Assembly: GCF_003344765.1 (NCBI RefSeq)
Contig: NZ_QPMH01000006.1
Location: forward strand, 1-64,000
Source of the DNA: Ferruginivarius sediminum
GTDB taxonomy: Bacteria; Pseudomonadota; Alphaproteobacteria; Kiloniellales; Rhodovibrionaceae
Reading direction: 5' to 3'
Length of the DNA stretch: 64,000 nucleotides
In this document: piece by piece, positions 38,533 to 48,109 of the stretch
Numbering within the stretch: position 1 is the first letter of the stretch
Layout: each line of letters begins with the position of its first letter
Notes under the pieces: model-generated
Told to the model about the DNA's origin: nothing
The model's database searches: none
The model's input: the letters and a program-made list of their open reading frames with translations, nothing else
Made by a program: the position numbers and the translations under genes

Positions 38533-39747
38533 CTATTCCGCCGCCACGATCTCCACATCGGGCGGGCCGTCCAGGATGCCCTCGGTGAGCGCCCGCGCGA
38601 CCCACAGGTGGAAGGCGTGGTTGCCGGTGTCCATCACCGGCGAGAACAGCCCGCCGTCGAACGCGGGCGACGCGCGACCCTGCTGCATGCGCTGCACCAC
38701 ATCAACGTCCTCCACGAACACCTCCTTCCAGCGCTCCAGCGTCTTGCGCCGGCTGTCGGCATAGGCCTCCGACACCGCCTCCTCGCCGACGTAGTAGATA
38801 TTCAGGTGCTCCACCGTGCGCTCGACGCCCAGCGGCTCCAGCCAGATCGAGAAGAAGTGGTCGGACTGGATGCCCAGCAGAACGTTCGGGAACAGCGCCA
38901 CGTACTCCGCCCCCTTCTCCTGCGCCGCGTCGAGTCCGGGGAACTTCGGCAGCGGCGCGTCGTCGGCGGGCGCGTAGTTGGATACGCCCTGCCCGGCATA
39001 GAGATCGCCGCCGATAATGGTGTAGTGGTCGCCCAGCTTCGAATAGCTGTTCAGCCCCGGGTGCACCCAGGGCAGATGATAGCTTTCGCAGTAGTTCTCG
39101 ACCGCCAGCTTCCAGTTGGTGCGCACGTCGAAGTCCATCGACGCGCCGATGTCGCCGCCATGGCGGATCAAGCCAAGGTCATAGGCGCTCCAGCGCCTGG
39201 CCAGGGGTGCCACGTGATCCTCGAACGCCGGCGCGTTGCCGGCGAGGTTGACGAAGACGAGGTCGGCCCACACGGCCGTGCGGACCGGGCGCAGCCCGTG
39301 GCGCGCCGGATCGAAGCCGTCCACGCGGTCGATGTTGTGGCCGCCGAAATGCGGGGTGGCGCAGAGCGCGCCGCTGTTCAACTCATAGCAGAAGGAATGG
39401 TACGGGCAGCGCAGGCGGCCCTTCACCCGCTGCGGCTCCGTCACCAGCTTCACGCCGCGATGGCTGCACACGTTGTGATAGACGCGCACCGCGCCGCCGT
39501 GGTCGCGCACCATCAACAGCGGCACGCCCAGGAAATCCACGGGCCGGGCATAGCCGTTGCGCGGCAGCGAAGCGGCGGTGCCGATGCACGCCCAGGTCCG
39601 TGCGAAGAGACTCTCCATCTCCTCCGCCTGGAACGCCGGGTCGGTATAGCAGCGGTTCGGCAAGCCCTGCGCCGCGCCGGTGGGCTGCTTGACGTTCGCA
39701 AAAGCGTCCAGCGGACGCGATGTCGTGAAGTGAGTGGTGCCCTGCAT
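38533..39747 (-). CDS. Rieske non-heme iron oxygenase, alpha subunit
   Basis: 404 residues. The Rieske [2Fe-2S] site is CSHRG ... CPYHSF, and the mononuclear iron site is NWKLAVENYCESYHLPWVHPG. The acidic residue that bridges the two centres is Glu (CESYH) instead of the usual Asp; Glu is also found in the carnitine and glycine-betaine monooxygenases, so a quaternary-amine or small non-aromatic substrate is plausible. The ATG at 39747 follows GGGAGA. No reductase gene is adjacent. It is divergent from a LysR gene that probably controls it. Confidence 0.88.
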   Translation of the reverse strand: MQGTTHFTTSRPLDAFANVKQPTGAAQGLPNRCYTDPAFQAEEMESLFARTWACIGTAASLPRNGYARPVDFLGVPLLMVRDHGGAVRVYHNVCSHRGVKLVTEPQRVKGRLRCPYHSFCYELNSGALCATPHFGGHNIDRVDGFDPARHGLRPVRTAVWADLVFVNLAGNAPAFEDHVAPLARRWSAYDLGLIRHGGDIGASMDFDVRTNWKLAVENYCESYHLPWVHPGLNSYSKLGDHYTIIGGDLYAGQGVSNYAPADDAPLPKFPGLDAAQEKGAEYVALFPNVLLGIQSDHFFSIWLEPLGVERTVEHLNIYYVGEEAVSEAYADSRRKTLERWKEVFVEDVDVVQRMQQGRASPAFDGGLFSPVMDTGNHAFHLWVARALTEGILDGPPDVEIVAAE

Positions 39748-39835
39748 GACAAAATCTCCCGTGCGCCGAACCCCCATCGTTCTTTCGCGCACGGTCAAAT
39801 CTGCTTTATGCCTGGAACTCTGTGAACGGCAAGAA

Positions 39836-39862
39836 TACTCAACACTCGATTGATATAGAGTA
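39836..39862. promoter_or_regulatory. Inverted repeat in the Rieske/LysR divergent region
   Basis: TACTC (39836-39840) and GAGTA (39858-39862) form an inverted repeat 17 nt apart, within the 130-bp divergent gap and just before the LysR start. Spacing and place fit a LysR-type operator controlling both genes. Confidence 0.4.
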
Positions 39863-39877
39863 ATGCGAGGAAGCGAC

Positions 39878-40810
39878 ATGGCAGTGTCGCGACTGCACAA
39901 ATCCCTGCCTTCGGTCGGCGCCCTCGTGGCGTTCGAGGCGGCGGCCCGCCACCTGTCGATCACCCAGGCGGCGCGGGAGCTTGGCCTGACCCAGGCGGCG
40001 GTCAGCCGCAAGGTGCGCGGGCTTGAGGACGATCTGGGCGTGACGCTGTTCCGCCGGCTGCACCGGGCGATGCGCCTGACGTCCGAGGGCGAGCGCCTGC
40101 AGGCCGCGGTCAGCGGCGGCCTGCACCGCATCGCCGAGACGGCCGGCTACCTGCGCCAGCAAGGCAGCGCGGCACAAATCAGCGTTTCCACCTCGATCGC
40201 CTTCGCCACCTTCTGGCTGATGCCGCGTATCCCGAAGTTCCGCGCGGCATACCCGGATATCGAGCTGCGCATCACCGCGTTCGACCCCTACGTCGATCCG
40301 GGCCACGACGGCGTGGACGCGGCTATCCGCTATGGCAGCGGCAACTGGCCGGGCCTGCGCACCCAGCGGCTGTTCGACGAGGAGATATTCCCGGTCTGCA
40401 GCCCCGGCTACCTGTCGGAGCACCCCGAGCTGTCGGACGTGGATGCACTGAAGCAACAGACGCTCCTGCATCTCGACGTCGCCTATCACTCCTGGATCGA
40501 CTGGGGCACCTGGTTCCGGGAGATGGGGGAGCAGCCGCCGCCGGGGCGGCGCGGCCTGCAGTTCAACACCTACACGCTGCTGATCCAGGCGGCGACGGCG
40601 GGACAGGGGGTGGCGCTGGGCTGGCGCCATCTGGTGGACGATTTCCTCGACGCCGGGGCGCTCATCCGGCCGCTCGACGCCTCGCTGCACTCGCAGGGCG
40701 CTTATTACGTCGTGCGGCCCGACAACAGCGAAACCCCGCCCGAGGTCGAGACTTTCACTGACTGGGTGCTGCGGGAAGCCGAGGCAAGCGGTGACGGCGA
40801 ACCAGGCTGA
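39878..40810 (+). CDS. LysR-family regulator (GcvA-like)
   Basis: 310 residues with the N-terminal winged helix LSITQAARELGLTQAAVSRKVRGLEDDLG and a periplasmic-binding-like effector domain (SISTSIAFATFWLMPRI type). The ATG at 39878 has GAGGAA 7 nt upstream, making it better than the ATG at 39863. Divergent to the Rieske oxygenase, which is the probable target. The effector is unknown. Confidence 0.88.
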   Translation: MAVSRLHKSLPSVGALVAFEAAARHLSITQAARELGLTQAAVSRKVRGLEDDLGVTLFRRLHRAMRLTSEGERLQAAVSGGLHRIAETAGYLRQQGSAAQISVSTSIAFATFWLMPRIPKFRAAYPDIELRITAFDPYVDPGHDGVDAAIRYGSGNWPGLRTQRLFDEEIFPVCSPGYLSEHPELSDVDALKQQTLLHLDVAYHSWIDWGTWFREMGEQPPPGRRGLQFNTYTLLIQAATAGQGVALGWRHLVDDFLDAGALIRPLDASLHSQGAYYVVRPDNSETPPEVETFTDWVLREAEASGDGEPG

Positions 40811-40818
40811 GCGGCGGA

Positions 40819-41619
40819 TCACACCTTGCGTAATCTTTCCGGGCGCAGGCGGTGACGCTCGTCCGTCGCCCGCAGGACTCCGCCAAGGACCGCCGAGACC
40901 GAGCCGAGTCCGGTGCCGCCGACGATCAGGAACATGATAAGAAGCTGATACTTCGTCGCCTCGATCGGGTCGACGCCGGAGAGGATCTGTCCCGTCATCA
41001 TGCCGGGCAAGGCCACGAGGCCCGTCGCCGCCATGGCGTTGATCATCGGCATCAGGGCGCTGCGCATCGCACTCCGGGCCAGCGGACGCATCGCCTCGAA
41101 GCGGGTGGCGCCGAGAGCCAGTTGTGCCTCCACGGCGGCGCGCTCGCGGGGAATGGCGGTTGTCAGGGTATCCATGCCAAGCGCGATGCCGGTCATCGTA
41201 TTGCCAAGCACCATGCCCAGCAGCGGCAGGGCAAAACGCGGATGGTACCAAGGGTCCGCCTGCACCTGCGCGGTGAGCGCGAACAGCGTGACCGCCACCG
41301 CCGCCGTCGCCATGCAGCCGACACCCAGTCCGTAGGCCCACCAGCCCGCGAACGGCCGCTCTTGCCGCGCGACGATCTCGCGCCCGGCGAACAGGATCAT
41401 CAGCAGTGCCACGCCGCCCGTCAGCCACGGCGAGACGGTCGCGAACAGTGCCTTGAGCACCAGCCCGACGGCGGCAAGCTGCACCACCATCCGCGCGCCC
41501 GCGATAAGCAGCCGCTTCTCCAGCCCCAGACTGAACGCCAGCGACAAGCCGCCGTTAAGGAACAGCAGCAGCGCCGCAAGCACAAGGTCGAGCGTTTCCA
41601 GGCGGATGTAGCCATTCAT
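40819..41619 (-). CDS. fetB: Iron export ABC permease FetB-like
   Basis: 266 residues, six or seven hydrophobic helices, UPF0014/FetB family: the central GMVLGNTMTGIALGMD and the ALGATRFEAMRPL segment are characteristic. In E. coli FetAB exports iron and raises resistance to oxidative stress. Its start overlaps fetA by 4 nt. It converges with the LysR gene, with 8 nt between stops. Confidence 0.87.
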   Translation of the reverse strand: MNGYIRLETLDLVLAALLLFLNGGLSLAFSLGLEKRLLIAGARMVVQLAAVGLVLKALFATVSPWLTGGVALLMILFAGREIVARQERPFAGWWAYGLGVGCMATAAVAVTLFALTAQVQADPWYHPRFALPLLGMVLGNTMTGIALGMDTLTTAIPRERAAVEAQLALGATRFEAMRPLARSAMRSALMPMINAMAATGLVALPGMMTGQILSGVDPIEATKYQLLIMFLIVGGTGLGSVSAVLGGVLRATDERHRLRPERLRKV

Positions 41620-42227
41620 CCCGCTTGCAACTCCCCATCACGCAAGGTGAAGCGACGTAGCGCGACCCGCCTGGCCTGGGCGGCGTCGTGAGTCACCCAG
41701 ACGACGGGGCAACCCGCCTCACGCTGCCGCTCGATACGCGCCTCCACCGCGTGCGTGGTCGCCTCATCAAGCGCCGAGGTCGGCTCGTCCAGCAGCAACA
41801 CTTTCGGTCCACCGCCAAGCATCCGCAGTAGCGCCAGACGCTGCCGCTCGCCGGTCGACAGCCGGGCGACCTCCCAATCACGGCAGTCCGGGGGCAGACC
41901 GAACGCCTCCACATCCGCCTCGACCGCAGACCAGTCCGCGAAATGATCGCCCACGCGCGGCCGCCACCACCCGGCGTCGGTCGCCAGATACCCGACCCGG
42001 CGCCGCCATTGCGGACCCGTGAACGCCTCCCGCGCCACACCGTCCAGGCGAACATCGCCGGCGTTCGGATCGAGGTCGGCGATGGCACGCAGCAGAAGGC
42101 TCTTTCCCGTGCCCGAAGCGCCCTGGATCGCGACGCACTCTCCGTCGGCCACCTCGAAGGCAAAGGGGCCCAGCCCCTGGAATGTCAGGTTATGGATGCT
42201 CAGCATGCTGCCCGCTGCCCCGCCCAT
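41616..42227 (-). CDS. fetA: Iron export ABC ATPase FetA-like
   Basis: A short, 203-residue single ABC ATPase: Walker A GASGTGKS, signature LSTGERQR, Walker B VLLLDEPTSALD. Partner of the following permease. The start is uncertain: ATG at 42227 or at 42206 (MLSIHN), the second fitting the family better. Confidence 0.87.
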   Translation of the reverse strand: MGGAAGSMLSIHNLTFQGLGPFAFEVADGECVAIQGASGTGKSLLLRAIADLDPNAGDVRLDGVAREAFTGPQWRRRVGYLATDAGWWRPRVGDHFADWSAVEADVEAFGLPPDCRDWEVARLSTGERQRLALLRMLGGGPKVLLLDEPTSALDEATTHAVEARIERQREAGCPVVWVTHDAAQARRVALRRFTLRDGELQAG

Positions 42228-42315
42228 CTTTCGAGTGTGGCTTAATACAGCCCGGCGCGGCCAGCGGGAATCTCGAATTTACTCGCGGACTGGCAGGCGA
42301 AAAGGGCGGGTCGGC

Positions 42316-43314
42316 TCAGAACTGCACGGACAGCGTGATGGCGCCGAAGAGGTCGTTCTCGGTCTGATTCTCGAACTCGCGCGTCCTAACGACTTGCGTG
42401 AAGGCCAGGCGATAGCGGTCGTAGGCAAGCTCGGCACCGAACTGTAAATCACCCACTACGGGCTCCTTGTCGACGCTGTGGCTGTCGGCGAAGGTATTGC
42501 CGTCCAGAAAGATGTTGCGGGCCACCGCCCGCACCTGCCCGCCCATGAAGAGCTGCCAGTGCAAGCGCTCGCCGGCCTCGAAGAAGTCGCTGCCGCGCAG
42601 GCCGGGGAAGATCCGCGCCGGTCCCCAGCTCGCCTCCAGCTCCTGCCCGATAGCCAGCGAGGCGCCGCCGGCGGCGAAGGTATAGATATTGCCCAGCGCC
42701 GCCGTCGCGTGCGGGATCAGTGCGATCTCGATATCCGTCAACGGCAGCGTGTCGATGCGCCGCCACTTGCGTTCGTAGATCAGCACCGCGCCAGGCTCGT
42801 TGTCGAGCTGATTGTCCCAGCCGTTCGGCCGCTGCACACCCAGGATCTCGTGCACGATGGCTTGCGTGTCGTCCGCCCGCGAGGCCGGCCCCACCACGCC
42901 GACGTCAAGCTCCAGGCGCTGCAGGTTCTCCCGTTCCTCGGCGATCAGCTTCATGCCGGTGTAAAGCCAGCCCGCGTAGGGCCGATCGCCCTCGATCAGG
43001 TCGAAGCGGCCGATATCGTCCGGCGTGAACATGTCCTGTCCCAGGACAAAGCCGATACGATCCACCCCCTTGTCCATGAGCCGCCCCGGCACCGCCTCGC
43101 CAAGCGCCACAGCCCAGTCGGGCGCGCCGCCGCGTTTCGTCACATAGGAAGCATAGCTGCCGTGGGTGAAATGGCGGTCCGTGTTGGCCGCGCGGTCGTT
43201 CTCGAAGACGACGTTCAGCGTGCCGCGGCCGTCGTCCGCCGACAGCGTCGTCGGCACCGCCAGAAGCAGGACGTACACTGCCAGAGATGCGAAAGAAAAA
43301 CGCGCCATCGTCAT
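42316..43314 (-). CDS. LpxR-family (DUF2219) outer-membrane lipid A deacylase-like protein
   Basis: 332 residues with a signal peptide to about 26 and a beta-barrel ending in VQF. The conserved FENDRAANTDRHFTHG (catalytic Asn39, Asp40 region of LpxR) is intact, as is the Glu of NQLDNEP, but where Salmonella LpxR has the catalytic His this protein has Asp (GWDNQL). LpxR removes the 3'-acyloxyacyl chain of lipid A; activity here is uncertain. The ATG at 43314 overlaps the zapE stop as ATGA. Confidence 0.82.
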   Translation of the reverse strand: MTMARFSFASLAVYVLLLAVPTTLSADDGRGTLNVVFENDRAANTDRHFTHGSYASYVTKRGGAPDWAVALGEAVPGRLMDKGVDRIGFVLGQDMFTPDDIGRFDLIEGDRPYAGWLYTGMKLIAEERENLQRLELDVGVVGPASRADDTQAIVHEILGVQRPNGWDNQLDNEPGAVLIYERKWRRIDTLPLTDIEIALIPHATAALGNIYTFAAGGASLAIGQELEASWGPARIFPGLRGSDFFEAGERLHWQLFMGGQVRAVARNIFLDGNTFADSHSVDKEPVVGDLQFGAELAYDRYRLAFTQVVRTREFENQTENDLFGAITLSVQF

Positions 43315-44486
43315 GTCAGGTGCGGCCGCTCGATGTAGTCGCGCGACTGCATTTCCATCAGGCGCGAGACGGTGCGCTGGAACTCGAAACCGCCATGCTC
43401 GCCGAAATAGAGCGATTCCGGCGGCGCCTCCGCGGCGACGACGAGATTGCAGCGGTGCTCGTACAGTGCGTCGATCAGGTTCATGAAACGGCGGGCCTCG
43501 TTGCGCATCGATTCGTCCATGCGCGGGACGTCTACCAGCACGACGGTATGAAAGTGCGTGGCGACGGCAAGATAATCCTGTGACCCCAGCGCCGCCCGGC
43601 AAAGGTCGTCGAACGCGAAGCGCGCCACGCCACGCGCGGCGCGTGGCACGTTCACCTGCCGTCCTTTCACGGTGAGCGAGTCCGGCCGCGCCTCGGCCCC
43701 GTCCGTCAGCCCGGCGAAGGCCTCGTCGACCGCCTTCCGCGCGGCCGGCCCCAGCGGCGTATGATACGTCGGCCGGTCGCTCAGGCGAGCCAGGCGGTAG
43801 TCCACGCCGCCGTCAAGCTCCAGTACGTCCATGCGCTCTTTCAGAAGCCCGATGAACGGCAGGAAGCGGTCCCGTTGCAGTCCGCCCTCGTACAGCCTGT
43901 CCGGCGGGAAGTTGGAGGTCGCCACCACGACGACGCCGTTGTCGAACAAAGCCTCGAACAGCCGGCCCAGGATCATCGCGTCGGCCACGTTGACCACGTG
44001 GAACTCGTCGAAGCACAGAAGCCAGGCGTCGGCCGCCAGTTCCTGCGCCAGCTCGGGCAGCGGATCGGCCTTCTTCCCCTTCGTGCGCTCGCGCCAGGCA
44101 TGCAGGCGGTCGTGCACTTCGGCCATGAAGGCGTGGAAGTGAACGCGGCGCTTGCGCTCGACCGGCGCGGTGGCGAAGAAGATGTCCATCAACATCGACT
44201 TGCCGCGTCCGACATCGCCGAAAATGTACAACCCCTGCGGCGGCTCCTCCCGCCGGCGTGCCAGACCCAGCCGCGCCTTCCAGCCGCCGCGCCCGCTATC
44301 GGGTTGGTATCCGCGCACGGCATGGTGCAGCGACTGCAGCTTCTCCGCCGCCAGCTCCTGCGCGGAATCCGGCTTCAGTTCGCCGGCCTGGCGCAGCGCG
44401 CGATAGGCCGCGATCGGACTGTCATAGTCGCCAGGGTCGATTGTCCGCGCCGTGTCCTCGGCGTACGTGGTTTCGGCGTTCGTCAT
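43311..44486 (-). CDS. zapE: Cell division ATPase ZapE (AFG1-like)
   Basis: 391 residues, AFG1/ZapE P-loop ATPase: Walker A GDVGRGKS (90-97), Walker B LLCFDEFHV and TSNFPPDRLYEGGLQRDRFLPF (by position about 190-215). ZapE binds FtsZ in E. coli and the mitochondrial relative handles respiratory-chain proteins. Clean length for the family. Co-transcribed with the LpxR-like gene. Confidence 0.93.
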   Translation of the reverse strand: MTNAETTYAEDTARTIDPGDYDSPIAAYRALRQAGELKPDSAQELAAEKLQSLHHAVRGYQPDSGRGGWKARLGLARRREEPPQGLYIFGDVGRGKSMLMDIFFATAPVERKRRVHFHAFMAEVHDRLHAWRERTKGKKADPLPELAQELAADAWLLCFDEFHVVNVADAMILGRLFEALFDNGVVVVATSNFPPDRLYEGGLQRDRFLPFIGLLKERMDVLELDGGVDYRLARLSDRPTYHTPLGPAARKAVDEAFAGLTDGAEARPDSLTVKGRQVNVPRAARGVARFAFDDLCRAALGSQDYLAVATHFHTVVLVDVPRMDESMRNEARRFMNLIDALYEHRCNLVVAAEAPPESLYFGEHGGFEFQRTVSRLMEMQSRDYIERPHLT

Positions 44487-44548
44487 ACCCGTGCAGTGCT
44501 TCCCCCGCCTCTATTGCACCGCAACGAAAGCGCGACGGGCGTGAAACG

Positions 44549-45304
44549 TCAACGCCCGCCGCTCACCCGGATGGTGGTGCCGGTGACATAGCTGGCCGCG
44601 TCCGACATCAGCCAGAGCACGGCGTTCGCCACTTCTTCCGGCGTTCCGGCGCGGCCCAGGGGCACGCTCGGCGCAAGCTTTTCCACACGGCCGGCGTCGC
44701 CCGAGCTTTCGGCGTGGATATCGGTGACGGTCAGGCCAGGCGCCACGCCGTTCACGCGAATGCCCTCGCCCGCGACCTCCTTGGCAAGGCCGACGGTCAA
44801 GCTGTCCACCGCACCCTTGCTGGCGGCGTACCAGACGTAGTCGTTCGGGCTGCCCAGCGTGGCGGCGCCGCTGGAGATATTGACGATCACCCCGCCCCCG
44901 CCGCCATAGCGCGGCGACATGCGGCGGACCGCTTCGCGTGCGCAATAGAGCGCGCCGTTGACGTTGACGTCGATGACGCGGCGGATCGTTTCAGCCTCGG
45001 CCTGATCCAGGCGGCTGACCGGGCCGGTAATGCCGGCATTGTTGACCAGTGCGCTGACCGGGCCAAGCTTCTCGCGCGCCGCATCGAACAGCCGTGTAAC
45101 CGCCGCCGGGTCGGCCGTATCGGCCTGGACGGCGCAGGCGGTGCCGCCGGCCGATTCGATCTCCCGTACGACCGCTTCCGCAGCCCTGGCGTTGCCGACA
45201 TAGTTGACGCAGACGGCCCAGCCGTTCCTGGCCGCATCGCGCGCCACCGCGGCACCGATCCCGCGTGAGCCGCCGGTGACGATACAGGTTCCGCGTTCGC
45301 TCAT
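44549..45304 (-). CDS. Short-chain dehydrogenase/reductase
   Basis: 251 residues: NAD(P) loop GGSRGIGAAVAR, NNAG motif, catalytic Ser before the YAASK pair (Tyr, Lys), all as in FabG-like SDRs. The substrate cannot be inferred. Divergent from the transporter gene at 45480, with 175 bp between them for both promoters. Confidence 0.9.
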   Translation of the reverse strand: MSERGTCIVTGGSRGIGAAVARDAARNGWAVCVNYVGNARAAEAVVREIESAGGTACAVQADTADPAAVTRLFDAAREKLGPVSALVNNAGITGPVSRLDQAEAETIRRVIDVNVNGALYCAREAVRRMSPRYGGGGGVIVNISSGAATLGSPNDYVWYAASKGAVDSLTVGLAKEVAGEGIRVNGVAPGLTVTDIHAESSGDAGRVEKLAPSVPLGRAGTPEEVANAVLWLMSDAASYVTGTTIRVSGGR

Positions 45305-45479
45305 CCCGCTCTTTCGCTCCCCAATGTCCGGCGCGCCTTATAACATCGAATCGGCGATGCCGGCATCGCCGAGTCGTTCCGGCTTTCAAATTGGCGGCGA
45401 TTCAGGCAAGCCGTGCTCGTTGCACCACCGCTATGACTTGGAGCCAGGCCGAACGACCGGAGGGGGACGTAACACCGCC

Positions 45480-46400
45480 ATGCCGTTGAACATGCTGGCA
45501 AGCCTCGCCGCGCTCGCGACCGGCGTTTTCTGGGGCGTGTACTGGATTCCGGCACGCCGGCTGGAAGCCGTGGCGCTTCAGGGTGCGTGGTCCGCCGTGG
45601 CGGCAGCTGCCGTGGCGATGATTTTGCTGGCGCCGCTCGCACTCCCTTCGCTTGTCCGACGGGCACGCGCCGGCGATGCGCCCATCGGTGCCGGCGCGCT
45701 CTTCGGCGCGGGCCTGGCCGGGGCGTCGTTCATGGTCTACGCCATCGGATTGCTGTACGGAAAAGTGGCGGTCGTGATCCTGCTGTTCTACCTCACGCCG
45801 GTGTGGAGCACGATCCTGGGGCGCCTGCGCTATGGCTGGCCGATCTCACCGCCGCGAGCCATGGCCATCGTTATCGGCCTCGCCGGTATGTTGGTGGTGC
45901 TAAGCGGACCGACGGGACTGCCATTCCCCGCCAATGTCGGCGAATGGCTGGGCCTTATTGGCGGCGTGATGTGGACCTTCGGCTCGACCAGCGTTCACAC
46001 AGATGACGGCATGAAGCCGCTAGAGGCCACATTCCTGTTCTGCGCCGGCGCGGTTGTCACGGCGACTGTCCTCGCCATCATATTGTCCGGCGCACCGCAG
46101 CCGGCCCTCGACGCCCAGGCCACGACCGCCGGTCTTTGGGTGGTCGCCACCGGAGTCGTATGGTGGTGCGGCTCCATCCTGATGCTGATGTGGGCGACGC
46201 AACAGCTGGAGCCTGCCCGCGTGGGCATTCTCTTAATGTCGGAGGTCCTGGTCGGCGTCGTCTCGGCCGCACTCCTCGCACGCGAGCCGTTCGGCTGGCC
46301 CGAGGCCATCGGCGGGCTGATGGTCATAGCGGCCGGACTTATCGAAGTCTGGCCGGTTCGGCAGCCATCCGCCGACGGCGCCCCATCCAATGGCAGTTGA
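45480..46400 (+). CDS. DMT-superfamily (EamA) transporter
   Basis: 306 residues, ten predicted helices in two EamA repeats (first ending near LVVLSGPTG, second with LEPARVGILLMSEVLVGVVSA). Such proteins export amino acids or metabolites. The ATG at 45480 opens the conserved part; an upstream frame adds a non-conserved leader. Substrate unknown. Confidence 0.88.
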   Translation: MPLNMLASLAALATGVFWGVYWIPARRLEAVALQGAWSAVAAAAVAMILLAPLALPSLVRRARAGDAPIGAGALFGAGLAGASFMVYAIGLLYGKVAVVILLFYLTPVWSTILGRLRYGWPISPPRAMAIVIGLAGMLVVLSGPTGLPFPANVGEWLGLIGGVMWTFGSTSVHTDDGMKPLEATFLFCAGAVVTATVLAIILSGAPQPALDAQATTAGLWVVATGVVWWCGSILMLMWATQQLEPARVGILLMSEVLVGVVSAALLAREPFGWPEAIGGLMVIAAGLIEVWPVRQPSADGAPSNGS

Positions 46401-46609
46401 CACTGTCACTTCGCCAAATCTGGCAAGACCCCTCGAACAAACAGCATCGCCTTCAAAGTGATCCGTAAATATAGGATTAGATCTCCCGCTTTCTAGTAAG
46501 ACGATAAAAGCCATCGAGTTTTTTATTAACCGGATGTTTCCAGAATATCGTTTTTCCTTTAGTCCGACCACACGAATGGAAGTCTGAAAAACATCAGGGC
46601 AGATAATAA

Positions 46610-47182
46610 GTGGAAACATTTGAACGTGAATGTTGGAACCAGGCAGGAAGCGAAGCCATTCAGGCTGCCGCCAAGGCGATAGCCGATGAGACCGGCAAGC
46701 AGCCTTGCGTTCGCGTCGGCGCGGCGATGGGCGAACTGTCCACCCCATTATTGCGCCGCCTCTACCGTCATTGGAGCGATCTTTGCGCGGACGGGCTGCC
46801 GTCCTACCGCGCGATCGACCCGCTCGACTTCAAGTTCGCCCTGGGACACGTGATGCTGGTCGAGCCTGTCGATGATGGCGCGGACTTCCGCTACCGCATC
46901 GGCGGGACCGTGGTCGCCCAACACTACGGCATCGAGATGACCGGCAAGAGGGTCTCCGAATGCTACCTTCCGGTAAGCAGCGCGTTCTATCTCGCCACCT
47001 ACCGGGAGGTCATGGAGCGCCCCCGCCCGCTTTATACCTTCCACATCCCGCCGCGCCGCGTTCCCGTCATCCATTGGGAGCGGTTGCTCCTCCCCTTCGC
47101 GGACGAGGCGGGCCGTGTCGTTCGCATTCTCACCGGCGTCGTATCCGGCGGCCCGCGCGCGCCCGAATCCGAAACCGGGTAA
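46610..47182 (+). CDS. PAS_5-type domain protein
   Basis: 190 residues. From about 45, LLRRLYRHWSDLCADGLPSY and FRYRIGGTVVAQHYGIEMTGKRVSE match the PAS_5 family that is abundant in Rhodospirillales; the end (HWERLLLPFADEAGRV) is also typical. No output domain is attached, so the role is unknown. GTG start, with AGGG 13 nt upstream. The 209 bp before it are AT-rich and probably hold the promoter. Confidence 0.78.
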   Translation: METFERECWNQAGSEAIQAAAKAIADETGKQPCVRVGAAMGELSTPLLRRLYRHWSDLCADGLPSYRAIDPLDFKFALGHVMLVEPVDDGADFRYRIGGTVVAQHYGIEMTGKRVSECYLPVSSAFYLATYREVMERPRPLYTFHIPPRRVPVIHWERLLLPFADEAGRVVRILTGVVSGGPRAPESETG

Positions 47183-47210
47183 CCGACACCGCTTAACAGC
47201 CGGCGTGGCG

Positions 47211-47417
47211 CTATTCCCCCGCGCACTTCCGGCAGTAGAGGATTTCCCCGAGATGCCGCCGCCGGCCCTCTTCGCTCTGCGTCCAGGGCCGGTTCTGCCA
47301 GGGCGGATTGTGGCGCACGTGCTGCCCGTGACCGCACGCGAGGTCGGCGACCCAGTGGCCTTCCTCATCGACATGGTAGCCGACGATGGCTTGCGGCACG
47401 CCAGCCGCTTCGCTCAT
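47211..47417 (-). CDS. DUF3565 family protein
   Basis: 68 residues with the family signature DLACGHGQHVRHNPPWQNRPW and a C-terminal CRKC pair; four metal-binding candidates (Cys, His) suggest a zinc site. Function unknown in all relatives. Convergent with the PAS gene. Confidence 0.85.
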   Translation of the reverse strand: MSEAAGVPQAIVGYHVDEEGHWVADLACGHGQHVRHNPPWQNRPWTQSEEGRRRHLGEILYCRKCAGE

Positions 47418-47450
47418 GCTTTCCCTTTCACCCGGCTTCCCGGCGCGCCC

Positions 47451-47720
47451 TTAACGCGGTGCCCCACCGCGGCGCCGGTCGCGCGCCGTCATGGTCAAAC
47501 GTAGCAGCCACAACGCGGCCGCGATAATCAGCACGATCTCAATTGGCGGAACAATGACCGCGACGGCGGCGGCCGGCAGTTCCGCGGAATGGACCAGCGG
47601 CGTCGCGAGCAGCACGGCGGCGAAGACGACGCCCAGTGCAACGACCCAAAGCCGGAACAGTCCGCGCCGCTCCCGATGCAGAATGCGGCGCGCGGCTGTC
47701 CTGGATTCCACGGAGGCCAT
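47451..47720 (-). CDS. Small two-helix membrane protein
   Basis: 89 residues with two hydrophobic helices (about 23-42 and 50-73) between basic ends (HRERRG; RDRRRGG). No recognisable family. It is divergent from the twin-helix gene at 47838 and 33 nt upstream of the DUF3565 start. Confidence 0.6.
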   Translation of the reverse strand: MASVESRTAARRILHRERRGLFRLWVVALGVVFAAVLLATPLVHSAELPAAAVAVIVPPIEIVLIIAAALWLLRLTMTARDRRRGGAPR

Positions 47721-47837
47721 AGCGCACCTCCCTTCGACTCCATACCCGCAACGTGGCCAGGATTCCGCCCGGCATCAAGACCGCCGCCGCAATCCCGTGC
47801 TGGCCAGCGCCTGCCCGGCACGCTATATGGGGAAGCT

Positions 47838-48038
47838 ATGCAGACACTGGTTGGCATATTGATTGCCGTCGCCATGCTGATCACGCTTGGCGTGCTGTTC
47901 TCGGGCCTGATCGTCATGGCCAGGGGCGGCGAGACGAACCGAAAATACGGCAACGCCCTGATGCGCTGGCGCGTCATCTGCCAGGGTATCGCGTTGGCGC
48001 TGCTGGCAGTCGCCTTCATGATCGGCAACGGCAACTGA
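47838..48038 (+). CDS. Twin transmembrane (HIG1-like) protein
   Basis: 66 residues, MQTLVGILIAVAML then a short loop MARGGETNRKYGNALMRWR and a second helix. This HIG1-like twin-helix protein regularly precedes the PduO-type adenosyltransferase in alphaproteobacteria, as here. Preceded by GGGGAAG. Confidence 0.8.
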   Translation: MQTLVGILIAVAMLITLGVLFSGLIVMARGGETNRKYGNALMRWRVICQGIALALLAVAFMIGNGN

Positions 48039-48109
48039 CGCCGGCGGCCGGGCGGCACCGCAAAAGCGGTTCTCCACCGCGACAACGGGCACAATCGGGA
48101 CGGGACATC

